Source of the DNA: Lachnospiraceae bacterium
GTDB taxonomy: Bacteria; Bacillota; Clostridia; Lachnospirales; Lachnospiraceae
Length of the DNA: 57,419 bases
Assembly: GCA_900751785.1 (NCBI GenBank)
Contig: CAADSM010000059.1
Span: 1-57,419, forward strand
Direction of reading: 5' to 3'
Translations under genes and position numbers: made by a program
Notes under the pieces: generated by a model
What the model was told of the DNA's origin: nothing
The model's database searches: none
Seen by the model: the letters and a program-made list of their open reading frames with translations, nothing else
Shown here: positions 25,610 through 34,635 of the stretch, in pieces
Position numbering within the stretch: position 1 is the stretch's first letter
Layout: each line of letters opens with the position of its first letter

Positions 25610-26566
25610 CTACTCTCCGCCCAGATCCTCTGTAAGAACGCCCTGGACAAGGAATCTCTCGTCATCGCGCACATTCGTACATGTCGAAAGGCTCACGATC
25701 TTCGACTGCGCGTTCAGCTCCACATCCACCTGGTAATTGGAGGACTCTTTGCAGATGTTCAGATATTCTGTGAAAGCCTCGTCCGATTCATATGTAATAT
25801 TGTAGTTGTCCGCCGTATCCTTGACGACCCCTGCCGAAAATATCGTGTACATCCTCACTTTTCCATCCGGTGTATAAATATAGAAGTTCGGATGCTCTTT
25901 GCAGAAGGATTCGTCTTCATATTGAAGCAGCTCTGAGAACATCTCTCCTCCCACATTCAGATGATGCCCGTAGATGAATGTGTTCCTGTCCGAAAAATCC
26001 GAATTATTCCTGTAGTCCATGAAGATCGCGCCGAGCTTATTGTCATTTGCAACAAAGGTCTTTGTCAGATAGTCCGTGTTATCCGCGCTCTTGACCACCG
26101 GATAGTTGATCTGCGAAGGCTCGTCAAACCGTATCCATGCCACGGTATCCGCATTCTGCTCGAGCAGGGCGTCAAAATCAACACTGAAGCCCTCTCCGTT
26201 GTCTTCCGCCGTGATCGCCAGATCCCTGATCTGGTCGTATTCCTGCCCGCCAGTATAATAGGGCACCAGCGTCATGACGAGCTGATACAGTGAAAAGACA
26301 AATACGCAGACCGCCGCGATCAGGACCACAGTAGATCCGATATTGAACGCCGTGCGTTTCTGCTGTCTTTTCTTCGATCTCTTAGCCCCGGCGCCCCGAT
26401 GCTCCGATGCTCCTCCCGCCTTTGTATGTCTCCTCTTCCTGCTGCCTGCGGAGCTCTTTCGCCGGGAAGGTGCCTCCCCGCTCTCCGGCCTCCGTTTCTT
26501 TCTCTTCCGTGCCGCCTCGCCGCTGCGTTCCGCGCGTGAAGTCCGCTTCTCTTCTTCTCTGTCCAT
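25610..26566 (-). CDS. srtB: Class B sortase with long basic N-terminal arm
   Basis: Transpeptidase that attaches surface proteins to the cell wall or to other proteins. The catalytic set is complete: His201 in YGHHLN, Cys296 in LSTCTN, Arg304 in DDERFLVQG. A membrane segment lies at about 75-97. Before it, some 70 residues are extremely basic (runs of Arg, Lys, Ser and Gly), unlike the short cytoplasmic tail of most sortases. No LPxTG- or NPxTG-like substrate is encoded nearby, so it serves distant genes. The 318 residues exceed the usual 230-260 because of that arm. Confidence 0.9.
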   Translation of the reverse strand: MDREEEKRTSRAERSGEAARKRKKRRPESGEAPSRRKSSAGSRKRRHTKAGGASEHRGAGAKRSKKRQQKRTAFNIGSTVVLIAAVCVFVFSLYQLVMTLVPYYTGGQEYDQIRDLAITAEDNGEGFSVDFDALLEQNADTVAWIRFDEPSQINYPVVKSADNTDYLTKTFVANDNKLGAIFMDYRNNSDFSDRNTFIYGHHLNVGGEMFSELLQYEDESFCKEHPNFYIYTPDGKVRMYTIFSAGVVKDTADNYNITYESDEAFTEYLNICKESSNYQVDVELNAQSKIVSLSTCTNVRDDERFLVQGVLTEDLGGE

Positions 26567-26673
26567 TTCTGTTTTTCCTTTCTGCCAGCATTGCTGTCCT
26601 GATGTATTCTTGTCTGCTTCTTCCCCGTCTTCCTGCTGTTGACTCTCTATCCTTAAGTCAGCCTGATCCCCGG

Positions 26674-27309
26674 TCAGAACCCGAGATTCTCATCCACAAG
26701 GATGATCTTGAACCGCTTCGGTATCCTGCTGAATCTCGTGATCATGATCTGACAGCAGATGCAGTCCGGGCTCTTGCAGTCCGAGCAGCTCCCGTTCTTT
26801 GTACACGGCGTGTCACAGTCGAACCGCTGTGTATTGATCGGGGCGGCTTCATTCCTTGCGCGGTGCATTGCGTCCTCCTCTGTCTTTACGACCTTGTTCA
26901 TCCCGACGATGAGAAGGACATTCTTCGGTCCGAACGCGTACGCGGCAACCCTGTTTGCATTGCCGTCGATGTTCACGAAAACGCCGTCCTCGCTCATTGC
27001 ATTGACGCTCCCCAGGAACCAGTCGCAGGTGAACGCCTTCAGCGCGATCTCATTGCGCTCCTCCGGCGTAGCGGCCATATCCCGGTCATAGAACTCATAA
27101 TCTCCGGAACTGACAGCGTCCAGAAGTCCCGATTCCCGCACGGACATAGACCCGCCCATGTTGATCGTGCTCCCCTTCGGGATCAGCTCCAGCGCTTTCT
27201 TCACCGCCTCTTCCTTCGTCGCCGCATAATAGGCCTCCATATTCCGTGATTCCAGCGCCTGGACCACGCGTCTGCCGAGAGCCTCGTTTCTCTTTCTTCT
27301 TACATCCAT
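26674..27309 (-). CDS. LUD-domain (LutC-like) protein with Cys-rich C-terminus
   Basis: A 211-residue protein of the LUD (DUF162) family, related to LutC/LutB of lactate utilisation. Family motifs: MEAYYAATKEEAVKKALELIP, TINMGGSMSVRE and FGPKNVLLIVGMNKVV. Seven Cys cluster at about 165-187 (CDTPCTKNGSCSDCKSPDCICC), which could bind an iron-sulfur cluster. Neither lutA nor lutB is nearby; the stand-alone form is common in clostridia and its substrate is unknown. Confidence 0.88.
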   Translation of the reverse strand: MDVRRKRNEALGRRVVQALESRNMEAYYAATKEEAVKKALELIPKGSTINMGGSMSVRESGLLDAVSSGDYEFYDRDMAATPEERNEIALKAFTCDWFLGSVNAMSEDGVFVNIDGNANRVAAYAFGPKNVLLIVGMNKVVKTEEDAMHRARNEAAPINTQRFDCDTPCTKNGSCSDCKSPDCICCQIMITRFSRIPKRFKIILVDENLGF

Positions 27310-27391
27310 GTTATCGCCTCTCTCAATTCAAGAATGTTTTAGTGCCATGGTTCCATTCTAGCATAATCTCCCGCGGAAAAAAAGACAGGAA

Positions 27392-28906
27392 TCAGGTGCG
27401 GATCGCAGTATTGAGCATCTCTTCCACCTCGTCCATCTGCCGCACGATCTCCTGCTGCCGTTCGTCGAACAGGAGTCCCTTATTGTAACGGTAATAGAGG
27501 TCGCATCCGTTCTCGCGGATGAACCACGTGCCGTAATAATTTGCGTTCAGCTCAGTAACGAAGACGACCATCTCCTGGCTCTCTCCGAACGCATCCTCCA
27601 GGAACCGGAACGCATTCTCGAGCACAGCTGACGTCTGGGTGAGCATGGAGGTCAGCGCATCCGTCTCCCTGTTGAACATAGCCCGCACTTCATCGAACGC
27701 GGCGTCGCCGATGAACAGCTCGCCTTTTAACTCCGCAGAAAACTTCTCCAGCGTCTCGATGACCCTGAGCATCGTCTTTTCTTCTTCGCGGGTAAGCAGC
27801 TCCGCCCGCTTCTGGTCCTCCAGATCCTTCTCCGCGATCCGCAGCACATCCTCAAGCATCATTGTACTCTGGCTGTCCCTGTAGCAGATCAGATACTCAT
27901 AGAGCTTCGACACATAGGAGTCCATCCGGAAGCACTCTGCAAACAGTCCGCTCAGTTTCCCGTTCAGCAGGCTGACGATACTGAGATGTTCATCCAGCGG
28001 GGCCGCTTCTATCTTCTGCACAGTCACCGCATCCCACTTCCCTTCCAGGATGTCCTCCACACTGTAGTCTTTCTTATATTTATAGTAGAGCTCCAGATAG
28101 TTCGCAAAATCCTTCGCCGCGGTCCTGTGCTGTACATACTGGTAAACCACGTCCCGGTCCGCCGTTTTCCCCTGATCCTCATAGACCCGGATAAGCTCGG
28201 ACAGATCCTCCCATCCCCTGGCAGTGGCAAACTGCCTGCCGTCCACCGTGTTCTCGATCCTGCTGAAGTTCTCCTTCCGCAGCTCCAGATAGGAGATGAC
28301 CGCCGGATGAATGCCCTGCCGGTATGCATACTCCTTCCACACGGAGAAATCCGCCTCTACATCGATCTTCTTGAGCCGGTCCAGCGTCACCACATCGAAG
28401 TCCCTGACCGACTTATTGTACTCCGGCGGATTGCCCGCCGCCACGATGATCCAGCCCTCCGGAAGCTTCTGATTTCCGAAGGTCTTGGCCTGGAGGAACT
28501 GGAGCATGGCAGGCGCCAGCGTCTCCGACACGCAGTTGATCTCATCGATAAACAGCACCCCTTCCGGGATCCCTGTCTTCTCCATCTTCTCATAAACCGA
28601 GGCGATGATCTCACTCATCGTGTATTCTGTCACAGAATACGTCCTGCCGCCGTACTCCTTTTCTCTGATGAACGGGAGCCCCACGGCGCTCTGCCTTGTG
28701 TGGTGCGTGATCGTATATGCCACAAGGCCAATGCCCATCTCCCGGGAAATCTGCTCCATGATCTGCGTCTTGCCGATCCCCGGCGGTCCCATCAGAAGCA
28801 CCGGGCGCTGACGGATTGACGGGATCCTGTAGCCCCCGAAAGCATCCTTTGCAAGATATGCCTCTATGGTATCTTTGATCTCCTGTTTTGCACGTTTTAT
28901 ATTCAA
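27392..28906 (-). CDS. MoxR-type AAA+ ATPase
   Basis: A 504-residue AAA+ protein. Walker A GPPGIGKTQIMEQIS near the N-terminus, Walker B GVLFIDEINCVSETLAPAMLQFLQ, and sensor 1 AAGNPPEYNKSVRDFD are typical of the MoxR group, which act as remodelling chaperones with VWA partners. The C-terminal 250 residues are helical and not family-typical. The start codon is TTG with GGAGGAG seven bases upstream. It follows the VWA gene by 19 bases and is the last gene of the HAD/PPP/LRR/VWA run. No terminator was found after it. Confidence 0.88.
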   Translation of the reverse strand: MNIKRAKQEIKDTIEAYLAKDAFGGYRIPSIRQRPVLLMGPPGIGKTQIMEQISREMGIGLVAYTITHHTRQSAVGLPFIREKEYGGRTYSVTEYTMSEIIASVYEKMEKTGIPEGVLFIDEINCVSETLAPAMLQFLQAKTFGNQKLPEGWIIVAAGNPPEYNKSVRDFDVVTLDRLKKIDVEADFSVWKEYAYRQGIHPAVISYLELRKENFSRIENTVDGRQFATARGWEDLSELIRVYEDQGKTADRDVVYQYVQHRTAAKDFANYLELYYKYKKDYSVEDILEGKWDAVTVQKIEAAPLDEHLSIVSLLNGKLSGLFAECFRMDSYVSKLYEYLICYRDSQSTMMLEDVLRIAEKDLEDQKRAELLTREEEKTMLRVIETLEKFSAELKGELFIGDAAFDEVRAMFNRETDALTSMLTQTSAVLENAFRFLEDAFGESQEMVVFVTELNANYYGTWFIRENGCDLYYRYNKGLLFDERQQEIVRQMDEVEEMLNTAIRT

Positions 28907-28925
28907 ATCTCTTTCTCCTCCGATG

Positions 28926-30248
28926 TCATAGTATCAGCCTGATCGCCCACGCCGGGACATCCGCATCTGTATAATCCTCTTCTGCAAATACGAACGCCGT
29001 CTTATAGGCCGGCATGCGCGACGGATATATGCCGTATCCGTCCGTAAAGTAGATGAGTCCTTTCAGGTCGTCGAACTCCCCTCTCCGGATGAGCTCATCT
29101 ACATAGGCGAAGGCCGGGCGGAAGTCCGTCCCTCCCTCGCCGTACAGCTCAAAATGCTCCATATATAATTTCAGTTCTTTCTCCGAGGTGATCTTCACGT
29201 CCGTATGCACCTTTTCGTCGCACTGGATGATATGGACGTTCACCTTCCGGAAATAGCTGTCATTCTGCTTCAATACACTGTATGTCTCCTCCAGGAACCT
29301 TCTGACAAGGTCCCCCGAGCAGGACATGGATGTGTCGATCACGACAGCGAAATCCGCGATCTTCCTTACCTCCCGCGTCTCCTGCGGCTCGATCAGCGGC
29401 ATGTTCCCGTACAGCGAGAGCCCATAGCTGTAGAAGCCGTAGTCGAAAGTGTCCGGATCCGTTCCCATTTCCTCTCTGAGGACAGAAAACTTCCTCAGAA
29501 ACTCTCTGTAATCCTGCCGCTCCCGGTTCTCCACCCTGAGCTCTCCGAGAAAGCTGCCGTTCTGCTCAGACGCTTCTTTGGAGAAGGTCTCCAGATCCGT
29601 CTCCATCTTCTCATTGATCTCCTGCCATTTCTTTCTCAGCTCCGGCTCCTGCTTCTGTTCCGGCTTCTTGTTCTCCCAGTAACGGTGGTCGTCTGCCCGG
29701 AACTCTTCCTCAAGCCCGGCAAGCTCCTTCTCCGTGAGTTCCCAGGACTTCAGCTCCCGGAAGATCCGCTCCGCGTTCATCACCCGCTTCTTGTCCTCCA
29801 GCTTCCGGTAGGTCTCCCTGCGCAGAAGGCTCCTCGACCAGCGGACCGGCCGGAGATCGCAGCCGTCGATCAGATGCTCCGCCGCAATGTCGCAGCTTAA
29901 ATCCCAGTATCTCGCATCATCCGCCTGCTTAAACATATGGCGGAAGATGCAGTGAAAGACCATGTGCAGATATCCCCGGTTGACGAGGATCCTGTTCTGC
30001 CTCAGCATTCCTCCCAGGTGCTGAGGGTGAAAATACATGACCGTTCCGTCTGTCCCGAAGGGACTTACGGAAATATCCATGCGGTAAACAAAACTGCTCA
30101 GGGCGACATCCAGAAAACGCATGGAAAAGTAAAGCTCATCCCTCGCCGCACACAGGATGCTGACGCCCAGGCTTCTGAGCTTCTCTGCCGCCGCTTCCAT
30201 GTCCGGTCCGTCCGCCGGTCCTGTCCTTCTGTATCCGATCTCTGTCAT
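28926..30248 (-). CDS. VWA-like protein (DUF2201), MoxR partner
   Basis: A 440-residue protein. The N-terminal DUF2201 part has a metallopeptidase-like helix (LHMVFHCIFRHMF) without the HExxH glutamate. A charged helical middle (about 190-260) leads to the C-terminal VWA domain with a complete metal-ion site: DTSMS, the Thr in GGTDFRPAF and TDGYG. Such proteins work with MoxR ATPases to remodel or insert metals into targets. GGAGG precedes the ATG. The gene lies nine bases after the LRR gene and 19 before the MoxR gene. Confidence 0.85.
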   Translation of the reverse strand: MTEIGYRRTGPADGPDMEAAAEKLRSLGVSILCAARDELYFSMRFLDVALSSFVYRMDISVSPFGTDGTVMYFHPQHLGGMLRQNRILVNRGYLHMVFHCIFRHMFKQADDARYWDLSCDIAAEHLIDGCDLRPVRWSRSLLRRETYRKLEDKKRVMNAERIFRELKSWELTEKELAGLEEEFRADDHRYWENKKPEQKQEPELRKKWQEINEKMETDLETFSKEASEQNGSFLGELRVENRERQDYREFLRKFSVLREEMGTDPDTFDYGFYSYGLSLYGNMPLIEPQETREVRKIADFAVVIDTSMSCSGDLVRRFLEETYSVLKQNDSYFRKVNVHIIQCDEKVHTDVKITSEKELKLYMEHFELYGEGGTDFRPAFAYVDELIRRGEFDDLKGLIYFTDGYGIYPSRMPAYKTAFVFAEEDYTDADVPAWAIRLIL

Positions 30249-30257
30249 CGCCGCCTC

Positions 30258-31211
30258 CTACAGTTCGTATCTTTTTCTCTTCACAGGGAAACACCTGTGC
30301 TTCTCATCCATGAGGAAGCTCAGGACCTCCCGCCGCCCTTGTCTCGCCGCATGATCGATGGCGTCATCCAGGGCGCCGCGCTCCCATAGATCCCGCTTCG
30401 CCATCTCCCGTAGCATGGGCATCGCCTCTCTGTCTGTCAGATATTCCAGCACTTCCCGCTGGTGCTCCCTGACATAGGACTCGTATTCCGCCTCCGCATC
30501 CGCTGTCAGTCCCACCGGATACATCAGCCTGGAGAATGCCAGATCCGTCAGCACCTCCGTCTTGTCCTGCGCCTTTGCCAGATAAAACAGGGCGTCATAC
30601 TTCCGATAGTCCGCCTCCCTGTTGTAGAAGCACTGGCGGTAATTATTCCCCGAGCCGTGGTGCTGCGTAAAGAGGATCCTCGCCGGCGTATTCTCCACCG
30701 CTTCCTCATAGTGCTCCGGGAAGACAAGCCTTGCCTCTTCCCCTTCTCTTAACAGCGTTACATCGATCCTCTGCCAGAGCTCCCCCAGGATCTCCTTCAC
30801 GCAGGTCTGCTCTCCGTCAGTCAGGTTCACTTTCAGCCGGCAGAGAGAGCGGCATCCGGTGAACGCCCCGCTCCCGATATCCGCAAGCCTGTCCGAGAAG
30901 GACAGCTCCCTCAGATTCCTGCATCCGTAAAAGACATATCTGCCGATCTTTTCCATGGTATCCGGAAAGGAGACACTCTCAACCGTCCCGCCCGCGAGCA
31001 GACTTTCACTGTCCCCGAACATCCGGTGGCCTTCCGTCTCGAAGATGCGCACGTCTTCCTCCTCAGCGCCCTTTCTGTCCGAAAATGCATAGGCTGCCGT
31101 CCTCACGACGGGCAGTCCCTCAATCCTCTCCGGCAGGACAATCTGTGGATCCGCGCCGAAGCACCTGATGATCTCGATCTGTTCTCCTATCACTCTGTAA
31201 TGTATCCTCAT
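30258..31211 (-). CDS. Leucine-rich-repeat (BspA-type) protein with helical C-terminus
   Basis: A 317-residue cytosolic protein. LRR_5-type repeats span about 20-130 (VESVSFPDTMEKIGRYVFYGC, then LRELSFSDRLADIGSGAFTGC). The C-terminal half is helical and ends in an ankyrin-like unit (ALDDAIDHAARQGRREVLSFLM). No signal peptide, unlike surface BspA proteins. Its ATG overlaps the stop of the phosphatase gene, so translation is coupled. In this operon it is the likely target-recognition or adaptor protein for the MoxR/VWA pair; that role is inferred. Confidence 0.8.
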   Translation of the reverse strand: MRIHYRVIGEQIEIIRCFGADPQIVLPERIEGLPVVRTAAYAFSDRKGAEEEDVRIFETEGHRMFGDSESLLAGGTVESVSFPDTMEKIGRYVFYGCRNLRELSFSDRLADIGSGAFTGCRSLCRLKVNLTDGEQTCVKEILGELWQRIDVTLLREGEEARLVFPEHYEEAVENTPARILFTQHHGSGNNYRQCFYNREADYRKYDALFYLAKAQDKTEVLTDLAFSRLMYPVGLTADAEAEYESYVREHQREVLEYLTDREAMPMLREMAKRDLWERGALDDAIDHAARQGRREVLSFLMDEKHRCFPVKRKRYEL

Positions 31212-31891
31212 CCGTCCTCCTTCTCCGACACATAGAACTCTTCCATTGTCTCAAGACAGAGACAGCCGAGCCTTCCGCCGCAGTATGCAAACGCAGCGCC
31301 GCAGTCCACGTCGATGAGCGTCCCGTCGGGACTGTGCCAGATCCTTGCCGGCTCCTCCGGATATCCCCGGATAATGAACGTAGGCACATGCCCTACGATA
31401 GAAATATATCCCGGGATCCCCCGCTTCCTGTCCACCATGGAGGAATCCCAGATAAAGCCGTCCTTCGAGCGCTTCCAGAACTGCAGGATGCCCGCTGTCG
31501 ATGCATGGGCGAGCAGATAGCAGGCGTCCGGCGTCTTCAGCTTCTTATAGAGAGGCAGCCTCTTCATCCATCCCACATATCTCGGGATCTTCACCATCGT
31601 CTCCGCGCTGCCGGTCAGGACATCGTATGTATTATAAAAATAGCGGTTTTCTATCTTGTCTTCCACATTTTCATACCACTCTGCGAAGCAATCCTCGTGG
31701 TTTCCCCTGAGGGCAGTGATATTCTCCTTCCCGGCCACAAGCTCGATCACTCCTGCCGGATCCGGGCCCCGGTCGATCATATCTCCTAAAATATACAGCC
31801 TGTCCTCATCGGAAAAGCGGATCTTCTCAAGCATTTTTCTCAGCAGATGCGCCATCCCGTGTATATCCGACATCACATAGGTATATCCCAT
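31208..31891 (-). CDS. PPP-family metallophosphatase
   Basis: A 227-residue calcineurin-like enzyme with all PPP motifs: SDIHG near the N-terminus, GDMIDRGPDP, GNHED, His in LLAHAS and GHVPTF. This set is shared with lambda-type protein phosphatases and symmetric dinucleotide hydrolases, so the substrate may be a phosphoprotein or Ap4A-like nucleotide. Standard length. Starts 36 bases after the HAD gene and overlaps the LRR gene by four bases. Confidence 0.88.
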   Translation of the reverse strand: MGYTYVMSDIHGMAHLLRKMLEKIRFSDEDRLYILGDMIDRGPDPAGVIELVAGKENITALRGNHEDCFAEWYENVEDKIENRYFYNTYDVLTGSAETMVKIPRYVGWMKRLPLYKKLKTPDACYLLAHASTAGILQFWKRSKDGFIWDSSMVDRKRGIPGYISIVGHVPTFIIRGYPEEPARIWHSPDGTLIDVDCGAAFAYCGGRLGCLCLETMEEFYVSEKEDG

Positions 31892-31926
31892 CTCTCACAC
31901 CGCCTTTCCCGCTCCCGGTCAGGGAA

Positions 31927-32805
31927 TCAGCCTGCGCTGCCCTGCCGTCTTAACAGTTCACGGATCGCATATGCGACTCCCAGCTCTTCGTTTGACTTCG
32001 TTATATATTTTGCCGCGCTGCGGACTTCCGGCACGGCATTCTCCATCGCGACAGTGGCGCCGAAGTCCATCTCGATCATGGACAGGTCATTCAGGCTGTC
32101 CCCCAGGACCATGACCTCGTCCATGGAATACCCGAGAGACTCGATATACTCCTTCAGCACCGGTCCCTTCTGCGCTTTTACATCCGTGATCTCGAGATTC
32201 GTCTCAAAGGACGAGGCAACGGCGATCTCCGGATTCTCCTCCAGCTCTCTCCGTATCCGGTCCAGCATCTCGATATCTGCCGAGAACAGAAAGATCTTAT
32301 ACACCGGGATCTGTGTCTTTTCCAGCTCTTCCAGGCTCGCGAGCACCTTCGTCGTCCGCTGGAGGCGCTGATACAGCTCTGTGTCCTTGATCTCATCCCT
32401 GCACAGATTCAGGTGGAACATCTGGATCTGCCGGATGATGCTCTCCTCCGCTTCCTCTTCTGTCCCGATCCTGTAGTCATCCCCGTCCGTACAGAATATG
32501 ATCGAGATCGGGTATCTGCTGACCGCCTCGTAGATCTCCCTGCACAGCCGGGTGCTGACAGGGATCGTCTTTACGACCTCGCGCCTGGGATTCCTCACCT
32601 CTGCCCCGCTGCTCACAATATAGTCGCAGATCAGGCCCGCCCCTTCCAGCTCATTCATCGCCCCGGGGAAATTCCTCCCTGTACATATCATAAAACGGAT
32701 CCCCGCGCTGCACGCCTCCTTCACCGCCGCCAGCGTCTCCGGCGCGGGCTTGTGGTCGTTTCCGAGAAGGGTTCCGTCCATATCGCTTGCTATTACTTTG
32801 ATCAT
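31927..32805 (-). CDS. Cof-type HAD hydrolase
   Basis: A 292-residue HAD phosphatase of the Cof group: motif I ASDMDGTLLGND, motif II CTGRN, and motif III/IV GDSLNDLSMIE. These enzymes dephosphorylate sugar phosphates, FMN or other small molecules. The ATG at 32805 has AGGGAGA upstream; a start at 32835 is possible but weaker. It may be the first gene of the phosphatase-LRR-VWA-MoxR run. Confidence 0.88.
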   Translation of the reverse strand: MIKVIASDMDGTLLGNDHKPAPETLAAVKEACSAGIRFMICTGRNFPGAMNELEGAGLICDYIVSSGAEVRNPRREVVKTIPVSTRLCREIYEAVSRYPISIIFCTDGDDYRIGTEEEAEESIIRQIQMFHLNLCRDEIKDTELYQRLQRTTKVLASLEELEKTQIPVYKIFLFSADIEMLDRIRRELEENPEIAVASSFETNLEITDVKAQKGPVLKEYIESLGYSMDEVMVLGDSLNDLSMIEMDFGATVAMENAVPEVRSAAKYITKSNEELGVAYAIRELLRRQGSAG

Positions 32806-32995
32806 AGTATCTGTCTCCCTGACTTTTTTACTCATACGCCCATTATAAATAGTTTCCCCCGTTCCTGCAACCCGCTCGGGACCTCGAGTGCTCCTGACCT
32901 CGAGACCGTTTAAAAACCGGCTGCCGCGCCGGCTCCGCCTGCCATCCAGCGCTTTCCTGTGGCAGCCAGCGCTTCTCCGGAGGATGCCGGCGCTG

Positions 32996-33029
32996 AAAAA
33001 GCGGTGCAGGACTTAGATCCCGCACCGCT
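32996..33029 (-). terminator. Terminator after the MATE gene
   Basis: Minus strand AGCGGTGCGGGA and TCCTGCACCGCT stem followed by TTTTT, ten bases after the MATE stop codon. Confidence 0.85.
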
Positions 33030-33039
33030 CTCTGCAGAT

Positions 33040-34413
33040 TTACATTTTGATTTCCTGAAGCCGCCCCTCGCCTCGTAAGTATTTCCTGTAAACAAAGAAA
33101 AAGACCGTGCAGGACAGGAGCGCCGCCGCCCCGTCCGCCAGAGGCTCCGCGTAAAACGCGCTCTTCGCCGCGAAGAACAGCGGCAGCACACAGGTGGCGC
33201 CGAAGTACAGGAACTTTCTGACCAGAGACAGCGTCAGGGATGTACGCGTCATGCCGAGCGCCGTCAGCCCGTCTACGATCACATACTGGAAGCTCAGCGG
33301 GACGATCATCAGTGTAAACGCCCGGATCCCCCAGACAGCCAGCTCTTCGTACTCCGAATTGTCTGTAAAAATACGGACAAAATACTGGGGCATGATCCTC
33401 GATACAAGAAACATGACCGCTGTAAAACAGACACAGAGCATCAGCACCCAGAAGAAAATCTTCCTGATCCGATCCGGCTTGTCCGCGCCGTAATTGTAAC
33501 TGATCAGCGGCTGGGAGCCTCCCGTGATCCCGAGCATGGGCGATGTGATCAGCAGCATATAGCTCTGCGCGATCGTGGCGGCGGTCACCAGCGTATCGCC
33601 GTACTCCGCTCCACCGTAATGCTGGAGTACCGCATTCATGGCAATGATGATGATACTGTCCGTCGCCAGGATGAGGAACGGCGAAAATCCGATCTTCGCG
33701 ATCTGTATCCCGATCTGTTTCTCCGGCCGCATGAGCGTGAGCGGGATCTTCATCGTCTTTCTCCGCAGTGTACACAGCACAAAAATACAGGATGACGCCT
33801 GGGCGATCACCGTCGCTGCTGCTGCCCCTGCGATGTCCATGTGAAGGAGAAAGATAAATACCGGATCCAGCACAATATTGATGACTGCCCCGATCAGTGT
33901 TGTCATCATCCCCAGGAGAGGGAAGCCCTGCGCTGTGATAAAATAGTTCATCCCCATGGAGAGCAGGGCGAAGACAGTCCCAGCCGTATAGATCGTCATA
34001 TAGTCATCCGCATAGGGAAAGGTAACGCTGCTGGCCCCGAACCAGTTCAGGAGATAGTCCTTTGTCAAAAGGAAAAGGACGGTCAGTATGACCGAGACAA
34101 TGAGCATCAGCGAAAAGCTGTTTCCCAGGATCCGCCGCGCGCCCTTCTCATCCCCGGCGCCGAGCCGGACAGAAAACAGGACCGAGCCGCCAATCCCGAA
34201 CAGCGTCCCAAAGGAAGACAGGAGCGTGACGATCGGCGCGCACACACCAGCCCCGGCAAGCGCATCCGCTCCCGTGACCGGGATATTCCCGACGTAAATC
34301 CTGTCGACGATGCTGTAGAGGACGTTCACGAACTGAGCGAACATAAACGGGATCGATATCTTTAGTACAAGCAGCGGGATAGAATCCCTGCCGAAATCAT
34401 TTGTCTTCTTCAT
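33040..34413 (-). CDS. MATE family efflux transporter
   Basis: A 457-residue membrane protein with twelve predicted helices and the MATE start IPLLVLKISIPFMFAQFVNVLYSIVDRIYVG. MATE proteins export cationic compounds in exchange for sodium or protons. The ATG at 34413 follows GAGAGGGG; the open frame to 34476 is unlikely to be used. Single gene, closed by the terminator at 32996. Substrate unknown. Confidence 0.88.
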   Translation of the reverse strand: MKKTNDFGRDSIPLLVLKISIPFMFAQFVNVLYSIVDRIYVGNIPVTGADALAGAGVCAPIVTLLSSFGTLFGIGGSVLFSVRLGAGDEKGARRILGNSFSLMLIVSVILTVLFLLTKDYLLNWFGASSVTFPYADDYMTIYTAGTVFALLSMGMNYFITAQGFPLLGMMTTLIGAVINIVLDPVFIFLLHMDIAGAAAATVIAQASSCIFVLCTLRRKTMKIPLTLMRPEKQIGIQIAKIGFSPFLILATDSIIIIAMNAVLQHYGGAEYGDTLVTAATIAQSYMLLITSPMLGITGGSQPLISYNYGADKPDRIRKIFFWVLMLCVCFTAVMFLVSRIMPQYFVRIFTDNSEYEELAVWGIRAFTLMIVPLSFQYVIVDGLTALGMTRTSLTLSLVRKFLYFGATCVLPLFFAAKSAFYAEPLADGAAALLSCTVFFFVYRKYLRGEGRLQEIKM

Positions 34414-34596
34414 CTTATGTAACCCCTCTCTTCCAATGCAATGCACCATCGCGCCATCCGCCTGTCGATGATACACTGCTGCAAATTCCGCACACCATTA
34501 TAGCAGAAAGAGGGGAAGATGGAAGCCCCTGTGTGTAAAAAACGTTACTGTTCTCAGTAACCAAAAACCCCGCCCGGAAAATATTCTTATAAATAG

Positions 34597-34621
34597 AAAA
34601 AAGAGCCCTTCCGGACTCTTT
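34597..34621 (-). terminator. Terminator after the first hsp20
   Basis: Minus strand AAAGAGTCC-4-GGGCTCTTTTTT, 14 bases after the stop codon. Confidence 0.8.
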
Positions 34622-34635
34622 CTTCATCTATATAG

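Noticed and set aside
32870..32910. Direct repeat GACCTCGAG twice
   Set aside because: Nine bases in a G+C-rich spacer, not linked to any element or operator; chance is likely.
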